DNA from: Flavobacteriaceae bacterium Ga0077528
GTDB lineage: Bacteria > Bacteroidota > Bacteroidia > Flavobacteriales > Flavobacteriaceae
Length of the DNA: 64,000 bases
Assembly (NCBI GenBank): GCA_001464475.1
Contig: LNDX01000009.1
Location: forward strand, 1 to 64,000
Direction of reading: 5' to 3'
The notes below the pieces were generated by a model, which saw only the letters and a program-made list of their open reading frames with translations, made no database searches and was not told where the DNA came from. Both the position numbers and the translations under genes were made by a program. Of the stretch, positions 8,838-17,287 are shown one piece after another (position 1 is the stretch's first letter; every line of letters starts with the position of its first letter).

Positions 8838-8950
8838 TTAACACCTTTAAAACAGTTAAAGAAATATCATATAATGAAGACGGGATTGCAAAAAAAATTC
8901 GAGCGGTAGCTTCCGAAGAATTCGGCATTAAAGGGTATTATATTTACTGA
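8762..8950 (+). pseudogene. Out-of-frame C-terminal fragment after the DUF2007 gene
   Basis: A 62-codon frame without a start codon (CYAQKIQDDCLYCAAT, then INTFKTVKEIS and EFGIKGYYIY before TGA at 8948). It begins just after a TAA at 8759 and overlaps the end of the DUF2007 reading frame. Composition is protein-like, so it is probably the true C-terminus of the upstream gene displaced by an indel, or the end of a deleted neighbour. Confidence 0.45.
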
Positions 8951-8978
8951 TTTTATTTAATATGAATCCCTCAACCAG

Positions 8979-9008
8979 TTAGCTCGTTACAAAACAAGCG
9001 CCAATGAA
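8979..9008 (+). repeat. Cassette-boundary-like intergenic motif, copy 1
   Basis: GTTAGCTCG followed by TACAAAACAAGCGCCAATGA. The second half matches 36004-36022 (TACAAAACAAGCGACAATG) apart from one base. In both places it is preceded by GTTAGCT. Here no long gene follows the ATG; the small frame stops after 14 codons. Confidence 0.45.
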
Positions 9009-9058
9009 GATAAAAACATTCTGTATGATTTTGAAAAAAACCGAATAAGAATCTAAAT

Positions 9059-10282
9059 ATGAAAAAAATTAATCTCGATATAAAAAACAATAATGGGGAT
9101 ACGTTAGCCGCGCACCTGGTAACCCCCATGAATGGGCAAATTAACAACATTGCTATTTTTGCTCATTGTTTTACTTGTTCTTCAAGTTTGGCTGTAGTTA
9201 GAAATATTTCTAGCGAGTTAACAAATCAAGGAATAAGTGTCCTGAATTTTGATTTTACAGGGCTTGGAGAAAGCGATGGGGACTTTAGCGAAACTACCTT
9301 TTCAAATAACATTTCAGATATTATTGCGGTTAATGATTTCTTAACTCAAAATTATGTATCTCCATCTATATTAATTGGTCATTCCCTTGGTGGAGCTGCT
9401 GCCATAATAAGTGCGAACAAACTCCCTAACATTCAAGCAGTGGTTTCTATTGCAGCACCATCATTTGTAAAACACGTCACAGCACATTTTGGAGGCCTCG
9501 AAGAAACCATTACAAAAAAAGGAGAAGCCACATTATCAATTGGTGGAAGACCGTTTAAAATAAAAAAGCAATTTTTAGAAGACTTGGAGAGTCATAATTT
9601 AGAAAATGAAGTAAAAAAATTACGAAAACCATTACTAATAATGCACTCCCCACATGATCTAATTGTAGGGATTGAAAATGCGGCATCTTTATATCATCAA
9701 GCGATTCACCCAAAAAGTTTTATTAGCTTAAATGGAGCCGATCACCTTATTACCGAAAAAAAAGATGCTTTTTACGTAGCCGAAGTCATAAGTAGTTGGG
9801 TCAAACGATACGTAGAAATCAAGGATAACTCAATAAAAACATTAAAAGACACTAATGGGGAACAAGTTTTAGTATACCACGAAACTTCTGTCCCATTTAC
9901 AAACCACATTTATACTAATTCCCATCATATTCTTGGAGACGAGCCCAAAGATTTTGGGGGTGATGACTTAGGGTTGTCTCCGTATGAATTACTAAATTCT
10001 GCAATTGGTTCTTGTACTGTTCTTACTTTAAAATTATATGCGCAAAGAAAACAATGGGATTTACGCGAAGTATTTGTGTATTTAAGCTATTCTAAAAAAC
10101 ACGCTTCAGAACTAGGGCTAGAAATAGAAGATATGGGACAATTAGATCACATTTCTAAAAAAATTAAACTAGTTGGAAATCTTACAGAAGAACAAAAAGG
10201 GAAGCTAAAAGAAATAGCCTCCAAATGCCCTGTGCATAAAACCGTGGCAAGTCCAGTACATTTTACAACTGAGCTATTATAA
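9059..10282 (+). CDS. Alpha/beta-hydrolase-OsmC fusion protein
   Basis: A two-domain protein of 407 residues. Residues 1-255 are an alpha/beta hydrolase with nucleophile elbow GHSLGG, an Asp in HSPHD and a His in GADHLI. Residues about 275-405 are an OsmC/Ohr-like peroxidase domain with the peroxidatic Cys in [13 protein letters not shown] and the resolving-region Cys in SKCPVHKT. This fusion is known in bacteria and is thought to handle organic hydroperoxides, perhaps releasing a peroxide from an ester first. It fits the redox theme. A decayed copy of its OsmC half lies at about 12825-13114. Confidence 0.85.
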   Translation: MKKINLDIKNNNGDTLAAHLVTPMNGQINNIAIFAHCFTCSSSLAVVRNISSELTNQGISVLNFDFTGLGESDGDFSETTFSNNISDIIAVNDFLTQNYVSPSILIGHSLGGAAAIISANKLPNIQAVVSIAAPSFVKHVTAHFGGLEETITKKGEATLSIGGRPFKIKKQFLEDLESHNLENEVKKLRKPLLIMHSPHDLIVGIENAASLYHQAIHPKSFISLNGADHLITEKKDAFYVAEVISSWVKRYVEIKDNSIKTLKDTNGEQVLVYHETSVPFTNHIYTNSHHILGDEPKDFGGDDLGLSPYELLNSAIGSCTVLTLKLYAQRKQWDLREVFVYLSYSKKHASELGLEIEDMGQLDHISKKIKLVGNLTEEQKGKLKEIASKCPVHKTVASPVHFTTELL

Positions 10283-10296
10283 AAGAATCTAATCTT

Positions 10297-10608
10297 ATGC
10301 ATTGCGACAGCTTAACAGAAGCAATAAATGAACTTAAAAAACAAGGATTTCAATATGATTTCAATATTGATAAGGAGCTTATCCATTGCACAGCGCTGAA
10401 CAAAGATTTTCAAACGGAAGATTTTCAAGTAGCCTTTCACCAAATTTTTGATGATGGCGATGACGCTGGAAGTCAAAGTGTTATTTACGCACTAGCAACT
10501 GAAGATGGGCATAAAGGAATCTTAATCGATGCTTATGGAACTTACACTAGTGCAGTTGCTACTAAACTTCTAGAAAATATATCATTTAAAAAACATGGAA
10601 AAAATTAA
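10297..10608 (+). CDS. Conserved small protein, paralogue of the 24006 gene
   Basis: A 103-residue acidic protein of a family sometimes mislabelled as phosphoribosylpyrophosphate synthetase. It has the pattern LTEAINELKKQGFQYDFNI, then GILIDAYGTYTS. The same pattern occurs at the N-terminus of the 24006 product (AVNELREKGYQDNYEV, GLLIDLMGEHYY). No catalytic motif is visible and the function is unknown. Its end overlaps the next gene by 14 bases. Confidence 0.6.
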   Translation: MHCDSLTEAINELKKQGFQYDFNIDKELIHCTALNKDFQTEDFQVAFHQIFDDGDDAGSQSVIYALATEDGHKGILIDAYGTYTSAVATKLLENISFKKHGKN

Positions 10609-11992
10609 AAAACGCAAGACTATTATGCAAATCCTCTTACTATTATTACTATTGATAATTGCAATTCCTTTTGGAATGTATTTTTATAACCAATATCGAT
10701 ACAACTCGGTACAAAATAAATTCAAGGAAAAATTCCTATCAAACAAAGCAAATAAAATACCAAAATTTGTAAGCACAACCTTACCTTTTTCTCATCAATA
10801 TGTAGATAATGGTGAGTCAATGCCTTTTCTAGATCAAATATTAGTTCACCCTTTTCAAGATGAGCGAGTGGTGGTCATGCAAACTGGTGGCGCTGGACAA
10901 AATAATCCTGTTTTAGAATATAAAGACGGCCGATTTATTGATATTGCAGAGCAACTCAATTTGACAGGACTTAAAAATGAAGCGGCTTATTGTATTTCAG
11001 AAGGCGATATTGATAAAGATGGAGCTAAAGAAATCATTGTAGGGTACGCCTCAGGAATCTATGTCTCAAAATATGATTCTGCTCAAAAAAAATATGCTGA
11101 TCCTGTAAAGCTTTTTGAAATTCCAGATGCATCCATCCCTGTAAATATTGCATTGGCAGACACCAGAAACTCAGGAAACCTAGATATGTATGTATGTACT
11201 TTCGTAGATAGAAAACATTTTGTATCAGCTCGTTACCACGATTTATCTAATAAACGTAGAAATCTGTTTATGGTGAATAATGGAGATGGAACCTTTACCG
11301 AAAAAACAAAAGAAGCGGGATTAGAATTAATTGAAAACACTTATGTAAGTAAATTCGTTGATCTGAATAATGATGGCAAACAAGATTTGGTTCTTTCGCT
11401 CAATACCAATGTTGGAATCCTTTATGAAAACTTAGGGAACGGAACTTTTAAAAAACATAATCTTCCTATAGACTATGGTTTTTGGATGGGGCTTTCTGTA
11501 GAAAAATTAGATAATAAAACTAATAAATACCATATCTTGTTAAGTAATATTGGGGATAGCTATCCTGAATTTATAGTAAGAGGAGACATGAAAAAAGATG
11601 AGGTTTTTGATCCGAATTATGCCCTATTAGAACAGGTAAATGGATTTGAATTCAAAAATGTAACCAAAGAAAAAAATCTCTATTCTAATGTTTTTGGGTG
11701 GGGTGTAGTTCTTGCTGACCTAAACAATAACGGAAGAAAAGATGCTATTCTTACAGAGAATTATATAAAATTCCCAGCAAAAATCCACGAGAAATTTCCT
11801 TCCAAAGGCAAAGTATTACTGCAAAATGCAGATGGTACTTTTGCACCTTTCCAAGAAGAAACAGGATTGCTTAATCCGCATTTTGGCTTTAGAGTAATTA
11901 CTCATGATTTTACTGGGAATGGCTACCAAGATGTCATAATTGGCAACATTCAAGGACCTATGATGTTTTATAAAAATAATGGAATCAAATAA
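10595..11992 (+). CDS. FG-GAP/VCBS repeat protein, membrane anchored
   Basis: A 465-residue protein with an N-terminal membrane anchor or signal (residues 10-27, Leu-rich) and an extracytoplasmic region with several FG-GAP/VCBS blades. The Asp-rich calcium loops are visible: GDIDKDGAKEI, DLNNDGKQDL, ADLNNNGRKDA and FTGNGYQDV. Such integrin-like propellers bind ligands or partners at the cell surface. It starts inside the end of the preceding gene. A second start at 10625 would give a shorter n-region. Confidence 0.75.
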   Translation: MEKIKKRKTIMQILLLLLLLIIAIPFGMYFYNQYRYNSVQNKFKEKFLSNKANKIPKFVSTTLPFSHQYVDNGESMPFLDQILVHPFQDERVVVMQTGGAGQNNPVLEYKDGRFIDIAEQLNLTGLKNEAAYCISEGDIDKDGAKEIIVGYASGIYVSKYDSAQKKYADPVKLFEIPDASIPVNIALADTRNSGNLDMYVCTFVDRKHFVSARYHDLSNKRRNLFMVNNGDGTFTEKTKEAGLELIENTYVSKFVDLNNDGKQDLVLSLNTNVGILYENLGNGTFKKHNLPIDYGFWMGLSVEKLDNKTNKYHILLSNIGDSYPEFIVRGDMKKDEVFDPNYALLEQVNGFEFKNVTKEKNLYSNVFGWGVVLADLNNNGRKDAILTENYIKFPAKIHEKFPSKGKVLLQNADGTFAPFQEETGLLNPHFGFRVITHDFTGNGYQDVIIGNIQGPMMFYKNNGIK

Positions 11993-12039
11993 GACAAAAC
12001 AGATAATACGATCAATAGCAACTCAATAATTGAATAAAC

Positions 12040-12738
12040 ATGGAGAGTAAAGAAACATTGCAAACGATATCTTCTGACGGAGTTAAAGTCACATTCGACT
12101 ACTACAAAAGCCCTCACATAAACTGTCCAATTCTTATATTATGCCATCAAGCTGGATATAGCAGAGGCGAATACATTGAAACAGCTGAATATCTTACCCA
12201 ATTAGGGTTTTCATGCATAGCAATAGACCAACGCAGCGGTAACGAGGTCAATGATATAAAAAACCAAACTGCTTTGGATGCACACAGCAAAGGCAAATCG
12301 TTACAATATGTAGATGCCGTACCAGATATTGAAGCAGCAATAGCATATGCAGATAAAGAATTCCCACATGCAAAAAAAGTACTCGTAGGAAGTTCTTACT
12401 CCTCTTCGCTAGCAATTATTTTAGGCGTTAAACATGCAAAAAGCTTGACCGCAGTTGCCTCTTTTTCCCCTGGCGAATACTTTACCTACGAAGGTAATAC
12501 TGTAGCAGAATGGGCTAAAGAGTTAAAATTACCCATATTTATTACCTCTGCAAAAGGAGAAGTATCGGGGTGGAAAAATATATTTTCAAATGCTGCAAGT
12601 GAAACTAAAGTAGGATATGAACCACAAGGAAATGGTATCCATGGTAGTAGAAATTTATGGTCAAGTACTACAAATCACGTAGAATATCGAAATGCTTTTG
12701 AATCATTTTTGGAATCACTAAATTTATTTGAATTTTAA
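12040..12738 (+). CDS. Alpha/beta-hydrolase (dienelactone hydrolase-like)
   Basis: A 232-residue cytoplasmic hydrolase: LILCHQAGYSRGEY (oxyanion region), a nucleophile elbow GSSYSSS rather than the usual GxSxG, and GIHGSRNLW with the catalytic His. The Ser in the elbow is present, so it is probably active. Substrate unknown. Its TAA overlaps the ATG of the decayed gene that follows. Confidence 0.65.
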   Translation: MESKETLQTISSDGVKVTFDYYKSPHINCPILILCHQAGYSRGEYIETAEYLTQLGFSCIAIDQRSGNEVNDIKNQTALDAHSKGKSLQYVDAVPDIEAAIAYADKEFPHAKKVLVGSSYSSSLAIILGVKHAKSLTAVASFSPGEYFTYEGNTVAEWAKELKLPIFITSAKGEVSGWKNIFSNAASETKVGYEPQGNGIHGSRNLWSSTTNHVEYRNAFESFLESLNLFEF

Positions 12739-13114
12739 TGGAAAATATAGAATTTACAAATCTAAATTTTGATTCCAAAGGGCCAAAAATTTTAGAAGCA
12801 GTGATTTATAGCCTTGTCACTATATCAACTACTAAATTCTGCGAATGGCTCTTGTCTCGTTCTCGCTTAAAGACTGTACCTATTGAGAAAATAATGAGAT
12901 TTCGTTAAATATTTGTACATTTAAGCTTTTGCAAAAATTTGTGCCAGAACTGGAGCTGGAAATAAAAACATGGGGCCTTTGAACATATTTTAAAAAAATT
13001 AGACGAATTGAGAATCTTACAGAAAAACAAAAAAAATCTAAAAGAGGTACTCCCTAAATACCCTGTACCTAACCCTGTGTAAGCCTGGGGCATATTACAG
13101 CAGAACTAATATAA
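12738..13114 (+). pseudogene. Chimeric remnant: start of an AhpD-like gene joined to a decayed OsmC domain
   Basis: The first 36 bases match the start of the AhpD-like gene at 13696 with one mismatch. From about 12825 the sequence instead follows the OsmC half of the 9059 gene base by base with many substitutions and indels (for example TACTAAATTCTGC at both places, and the closing ACTAATATAA versus CTATTATAA). Frames are broken throughout. This looks like a recombination scar between duplicated parts of the island. Confidence 0.8.
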
Positions 13115-13154
13115 AATAATATTTTTATGTGCTATCGTAACTTATTAACTAATA

Positions 13155-13586
13155 ATGGTTTATAAATACTACTTTTTTAAATTTCATCATAACTACAAAT
13201 CAAATATTATGATTTACGCTATTATCCTGTTAATCATCATTCCTGCTTCTGTTCTAATAATTTATATATATAATAAATATAATCCAGCTCTAAATAAATT
13301 CAAAAAACAAATTATGTCTATTAATATTCATCATTTTATGATAATTCGTGCATTGAAAAGAAAAAACTACTTAACCAATATTAAAAAACGGATGGGATTG
13401 GCTATCCCCTCAAATTTCCCCAAAAGGAGAACCCTAAATAATAAAATAGAGCAAAATCCTTTAACGATGGGGGATATAAGCGTGTCTCAGAAGGAAAAAA
13501 ATGAAAAAAAAAAGGGTCGGAAATACCCGGATGGATTTCATTGGGGTGCTTATTGGCTAATTCTAGTTACATTTCTCCTAAACTGA
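13155..13586 (+). CDS. Small basic protein with one N-terminal membrane span
   Basis: Unrecognised. One strong hydrophobic segment (residues about 20-39, IYAIILLIIIPASVLIIYIY) is followed by a Lys/Arg-rich tail and a second short hydrophobic end (AYWLILVTFLL). A start at ATG 13209 would place the span at the N-terminus and seems more natural. It lies between a pseudogene and a likely promoter, so it may itself be decaying. Confidence 0.35.
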   Translation: MVYKYYFFKFHHNYKSNIMIYAIILLIIIPASVLIIYIYNKYNPALNKFKKQIMSINIHHFMIIRALKRKNYLTNIKKRMGLAIPSNFPKRRTLNNKIEQNPLTMGDISVSQKEKNEKKKGRKYPDGFHWGAYWLILVTFLLN

Positions 13587-13641
13587 AATCATCACATATT
13601 TATAGTGATTTATAAAAAGAATCATTGACTGTATTAAATGA

Positions 13642-13649
13642 TATGTTTG
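13642..13649 (+). promoter_or_regulatory. Possible flavobacterial -7 box (TATGTTTG)
   Basis: TATGTTTG fits the Bacteroidetes TAnnTTTG consensus and lies 46 bp before the AhpD-like gene; a TTG sits 14 bases upstream, shorter than the usual spacing. It suggests a separate start of transcription for the 13696-19427 group. Confidence 0.35.
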
Positions 13650-13695
13650 TCAGTAATAAAATAACCCTATTTTAACAAAAACAACCAAGAAAGAA

Positions 13696-14157
13696 ATGGA
13701 AAATATAGAATTTACAAATCTCAATTTTGATCCAGAAGGCTCTGACTTTCTATCAATTGCCTCTGAGATGGCTAAAGCATACGGGTATACAGCCAATCTA
13801 TCTGTAGAGAAAGAATTGGCACAATTGATTAGACTTAGAATTGCCACACTTAATAAATGTAGCTACTGTAGCATTTTGCACTATGATGCCACTAGAAAAT
13901 TGGGAATCTCGCCAGCTAAAATTGATAACTTGGGAAGTTATTGGCACTCTAATTTATATACCAATAAAGAGAAAGCCGCGTTAGAATATACAGATATTCT
14001 AAATAAGGGGGTCGCTCCTAATTTTGAAACTTACCACCAAAAGATGGCACAACATTTCTCAATCCAAGAGATACAAGAAATTGCTTATATTGTAATTAAC
14101 ATGAACCTTTGGACAAGACTAAAATTAGCTCAAGGACAAATCCCAAATTATAAATAA
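13696..14157 (+). CDS. Carboxymuconolactone decarboxylase/AhpD-like protein
   Basis: A 153-residue all-helical protein of the CMD/AhpD family with the redox CxxC in KCSYCSILHYDA at about residues 55-58. AhpD-like proteins act as peroxidases or electron donors to peroxiredoxins. It opens a tightly spaced group (DUF2721, LutC, DM13, GNAT, MsrA-AKR, DUF1223, flavoenzyme). The first 36 bases are duplicated upstream in the 12738 pseudogene. Confidence 0.8.
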   Translation: MENIEFTNLNFDPEGSDFLSIASEMAKAYGYTANLSVEKELAQLIRLRIATLNKCSYCSILHYDATRKLGISPAKIDNLGSYWHSNLYTNKEKAALEYTDILNKGVAPNFETYHQKMAQHFSIQEIQEIAYIVINMNLWTRLKLAQGQIPNYK

Positions 14158-14164
14158 ATTACTC

Positions 14165-14566
14165 ATGGAATGGTATTTACCTATAACGATTATGCCTGGA
14201 ATTGGGATGCTTATCTTTTCAACCACCAACCAAATGCTTAGTATTAGCTCTGAAGTTGGAACATTACTTAGCGTTGAGTGCACCGAATTTCAGCATCATA
14301 TTGCAAGTCTCAAAATAAAACAGATAAAAAGATTAACCTACGCAGGGACGCTATTGTATAGTTCTGCTGGATTTTATGTGCTTTCTGGTATTTTTGGCGT
14401 TTTTGCAACAATCAATACTAATATGCCTGAAATATTATTGATTTTAGGAACCCTCCAGTTGTTCCTTGCATTAATACTATTAGTAATATTTTCCTTTAAC
14501 ACTATTAAAATAAGACAATTACAATTTAAGAATAATCATTTACAAACCCATGAACGAAAAATTTAA
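14165..14566 (+). CDS. DUF2721-like membrane protein
   Basis: A 133-residue inner-membrane protein with three hydrophobic segments (about residues 5-22, 58-80 and 90-112), separated by a cytoplasmic loop with LKIKQIKRL. This resembles DUF2721, a family without known function. It starts eight bases after the AhpD-like gene and overlaps the LutC-like gene by 17 bases. Confidence 0.5.
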   Translation: MEWYLPITIMPGIGMLIFSTTNQMLSISSEVGTLLSVECTEFQHHIASLKIKQIKRLTYAGTLLYSSAGFYVLSGIFGVFATINTNMPEILLILGTLQLFLALILLVIFSFNTIKIRQLQFKNNHLQTHERKI

Positions 14567-15170
14567 CCAACTTGCCAGCCAAGAAAGGATAACCGCAGTG
14601 ATAAGTTCTTTCTCCGAAAGAAACATTAAAGGAGTTTTTGTAGAAACCAAAGAAGACGCTTTGAAAGAAATTTTTGCAATAATTCCAGAAGGTGCAGAAA
14701 TTGCTACTGGCTCTTCAGAAACATTGAGAGAAATAGGTCTATTAACTGTTTTAAAAGAAAAAAGTCACCCTTGGAAGAATGTGAAAGACAACCTTTTTAC
14801 TGAAGTAGATCATTTAAAACGAGAAGAATTACGAAGAGAAAGCATTCTGGCAGATTATAATTTACAAAGCTGCCATGCCGTTACTGAAAATGGACAGCTT
14901 TTAATTGCTTCTGGAATGGGAAACCAAATTGCTGCAATTGCGTATGCTAGCAAACATATCATTTTTGTTGTAGGCGTTCAAAAAATTGTTAAAAATTTAG
15001 ATGAAGCTTTTGAAAGAATTCACAACTACGTAGTGCCTCTAGAAAACGAAAGAATGAAAAAAACAGGGTTCAAAAAAGGAACTACACTAGGGAAACTATT
15101 AATCTTTGAAAAAGAAATTAGAGATCGAGATGTTCACGTAATTTTAGTAAATGAAAAACTTGGATTTTAA
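14550..15170 (+). CDS. LUD-domain protein (LutC-like)
   Basis: A 206-residue LUD-domain protein with EIATGSSETLREIGL near residue 50, GQLLIASGMGNQIAAIAYASKHIIFVVG near 110-137, and IRDRDVHVILVNEKLG at the end. LutC works with LutA and LutB in lactate oxidation, but neither partner is present here. The related stand-alone proteins have unknown roles; it may serve another dehydrogenase. Confidence 0.8.
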   Translation: MNEKFNQLASQERITAVISSFSERNIKGVFVETKEDALKEIFAIIPEGAEIATGSSETLREIGLLTVLKEKSHPWKNVKDNLFTEVDHLKREELRRESILADYNLQSCHAVTENGQLLIASGMGNQIAAIAYASKHIIFVVGVQKIVKNLDEAFERIHNYVVPLENERMKKTGFKKGTTLGKLLIFEKEIRDRDVHVILVNEKLGF

Positions 15171-15172
15171 AA

Positions 15173-15499
15173 ATGAAACTCATAGCTACAGCAAAAATTG
15201 ACGGTCCAGAAGCTAAAGGCAATATTGAATTGTATGAGTTGGACGGGGTAAAAAAAGTTGTTTTTACAGACGGGTTTTGGGTGGCTCCTGGTGCTCCAGA
15301 TGTAACCTTGGCTCTTACGGAAGATCAAAATGGGAAAGTTTTAACAACAAATATTGATATAGGGAGATATTATTACAAGAAGCCCAATGATAATATTGTA
15401 ATTACACCAAAAATAGATATAGAAACACATCATACCTTTTTGGTCTATTGCAAAAAATTCACGGCTCATTTTGGGCATGGGAGATTTGTAATTCGCTAA
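15173..15499 (+). CDS. DM13-like small protein
   Basis: A 108-residue beta-rich protein. Its pattern, FTDGFWVAPGAPDVTLALT then TFLVYCKKFTAHFGHGRF, fits the DM13 domain (secreted or membrane redox-associated domain with one conserved Cys). No signal peptide is seen, which is unusual for DM13. It starts three bases after the LutC-like gene. Confidence 0.45.
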   Translation: MKLIATAKIDGPEAKGNIELYELDGVKKVVFTDGFWVAPGAPDVTLALTEDQNGKVLTTNIDIGRYYYKKPNDNIVITPKIDIETHHTFLVYCKKFTAHFGHGRFVIR

Positions 15500-15536
15500 A
15501 TAAAAATTGGACTTGGTTCCTAATTAAAATTTAAAA

Positions 15537-15830
15537 ATGGAGTATAATTTTATAAAAAATGATGAGCAAAAAAGGTTTGAGCTAAACACAGAAAACCAAA
15601 CGGCTTTTACTGATTTTTATTTTATGGCAGGAAAACTATGCTTAACCCATACATTGGTTCCTGAACAATTAGGTGGGCGCGGCGTTGGAAAGAAGCTTGT
15701 GGAAAATATTCTAGAATTTGCAAGAGAAAATGATATGGAAATTTTCCCTTTTTGCCCATTTGTTTCATCGTATATTAAAAAAAACGAACAGTGTATGCCT
15801 ATCGTAGCAAAAGGATTTAAATGGAGATAA
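15537..15830 (+). CDS. YjdJ-type GNAT acetyltransferase
   Basis: A 97-residue small GNAT protein. The acetyl-CoA loop is seen as EQLGGRGVGKKLVEN, followed by IFPFCPFVSSYIKKN, the hallmark of the short YjdJ/Gtn group. Substrate unknown. A second member lies at 34800, beside the second Msr cluster. It is followed five bases later by the MsrA-AKR fusion. Confidence 0.8.
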   Translation: MEYNFIKNDEQKRFELNTENQTAFTDFYFMAGKLCLTHTLVPEQLGGRGVGKKLVENILEFARENDMEIFPFCPFVSSYIKKNEQCMPIVAKGFKWR

Positions 15831-15834
15831 AACT

Positions 15835-17286
15835 ATGAGTATAATAAAAATTGGGTTTGGAGGAAGTTGCCACTGGTGCACAGAGGCCATTTTTCAGTCA
15901 TTAATTGGGGTCAAAGAAGTTAAGCAAGGCTGGATTAGCTCTGTAGATGAGAATGAGAGTTTTTCTGAAGCGGTAATCGTTTCATTCAACCCAGATGAGA
16001 TTTCATTGACTGTACTTATAGAAATTCATTTGCATACGCATAGTTGTACGGCCAATCACAGCATGAGAGAAAAATACAGATCAGCTATTTATTATTTTAA
16101 TGATGAAGAAAAAAATTCTGCCATTGATATAATCAAACAACTACAACCCGACTTTAATAACCAAATTATTACACAGGTCTTGCCTTTTTCTAATTTTAAA
16201 TTAAATATAGAGGAACAATTAAATTATTATCACTCAAATCCTGAAAAGCCCTTTTGCCAAAATACAATTAACCCCAAGCTAAGTTATTTAATAAAGAATT
16301 TTTCGAAGGTAATCGACAAAAAAAAATTATCTCATCTAGATGTATCTGACATCGGCTTGGGGACAGCAGCCATTGGCAGGCCTGTTTACATAAATGTAAA
16401 TGAAAACTCCGAAAAAAAAGAGTACAATACCGTAGCCGAATACAAACAAAACGGGGTGAACTTTATAAAAAATGCACATAAGTTAGGGATAACACATTTT
16501 GACACTTCACCTGGTTATGGCATTGCAGAAGATATGCTCATCGACTTTTTAAAAGAAAACAATACGTCAGGTATAACGGTTTCTACAAAATGGGGCTATA
16601 CTTATGTTGCTAATTTTGAAAAAGAGGCAATTCAGCATGAAATAAAAGACCATAGTTATGAGAAATTAATAACGCAATGGGAGAAATCAAAGCAACTTCT
16701 GCCAAATTTAAATCTGTACCAAATTCACTCTGTTACTCTTGAAAGTGATGTTTTAGATAACTTTAAAATAATTGAAGAACTTTATAAAATTAAAAAAGAA
16801 AACAATATTGATATTGGACTATCAACAAGCGGCCCATTTCAAAAAGAAGTCGTCGTAAAGGCCAGTCAAGTTAAAGAAAACGGGGTGCCTTTGTTTACAT
16901 CATTTCAATTTACATTCAACATCCTAGACCAAAGCATGAAAGAAGCAGAGGATTTACTAATGGATAAAAAGATAATCATAAAAGAGGCACTGGCTAATGG
17001 GCGATTACTTTCTAAAGAATTTCAACAGTATGATGCTATAAGAAAAAAGCTAGATGAACTAGCAAATAAATACAAAACTACACAAGATGCTATCGCAATT
17101 CGATTTTGTATGGATAGCTATCCTGGAAGCATTACCCTAAGTGGCGCAAATTCGGAAGAACATCTCACTTCTAATTTAATAGCGAAGAAATTTAAATTAA
17201 CAATGAATGAACTAGAATCTTTCAAAGAATTTGCTTTAGATTCAAAAATTTATTGGGACGAAAGAAAACAGTTAAAATGGAATTAA
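15835..17286 (+). CDS. MsrA-like domain fused to aldo/keto reductase
   Basis: A 483-residue fusion. Residues 1-160 are MsrA-like: the active site reads SCHWC rather than GCFWC, so the catalytic Cys is kept but the Phe that shapes the pocket is His, and YHSNPEK replaces the usual YHQDY. Residues about 165-483 are an aldo/keto reductase with the tetrad Asp and Tyr in FDTSPGYGIAE, Lys in VSTKWGY and His in YQIHSV. A reductase binding NAD(P)H joined to a sulfoxide reductase may act in sequence on one substrate; I do not know this fusion from a described enzyme. Confidence 0.8.
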   Translation: MSIIKIGFGGSCHWCTEAIFQSLIGVKEVKQGWISSVDENESFSEAVIVSFNPDEISLTVLIEIHLHTHSCTANHSMREKYRSAIYYFNDEEKNSAIDIIKQLQPDFNNQIITQVLPFSNFKLNIEEQLNYYHSNPEKPFCQNTINPKLSYLIKNFSKVIDKKKLSHLDVSDIGLGTAAIGRPVYINVNENSEKKEYNTVAEYKQNGVNFIKNAHKLGITHFDTSPGYGIAEDMLIDFLKENNTSGITVSTKWGYTYVANFEKEAIQHEIKDHSYEKLITQWEKSKQLLPNLNLYQIHSVTLESDVLDNFKIIEELYKIKKENNIDIGLSTSGPFQKEVVVKASQVKENGVPLFTSFQFTFNILDQSMKEAEDLLMDKKIIIKEALANGRLLSKEFQQYDAIRKKLDELANKYKTTQDAIAIRFCMDSYPGSITLSGANSEEHLTSNLIAKKFKLTMNELESFKEFALDSKIYWDERKQLKWN

Positions 17287-17287
17287 A

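Noticed and set aside
14550..15170. Lactate utilisation operon (LutABC)
   Set aside because: Only the LutC-like LUD protein is present; LutA and LutB are absent.
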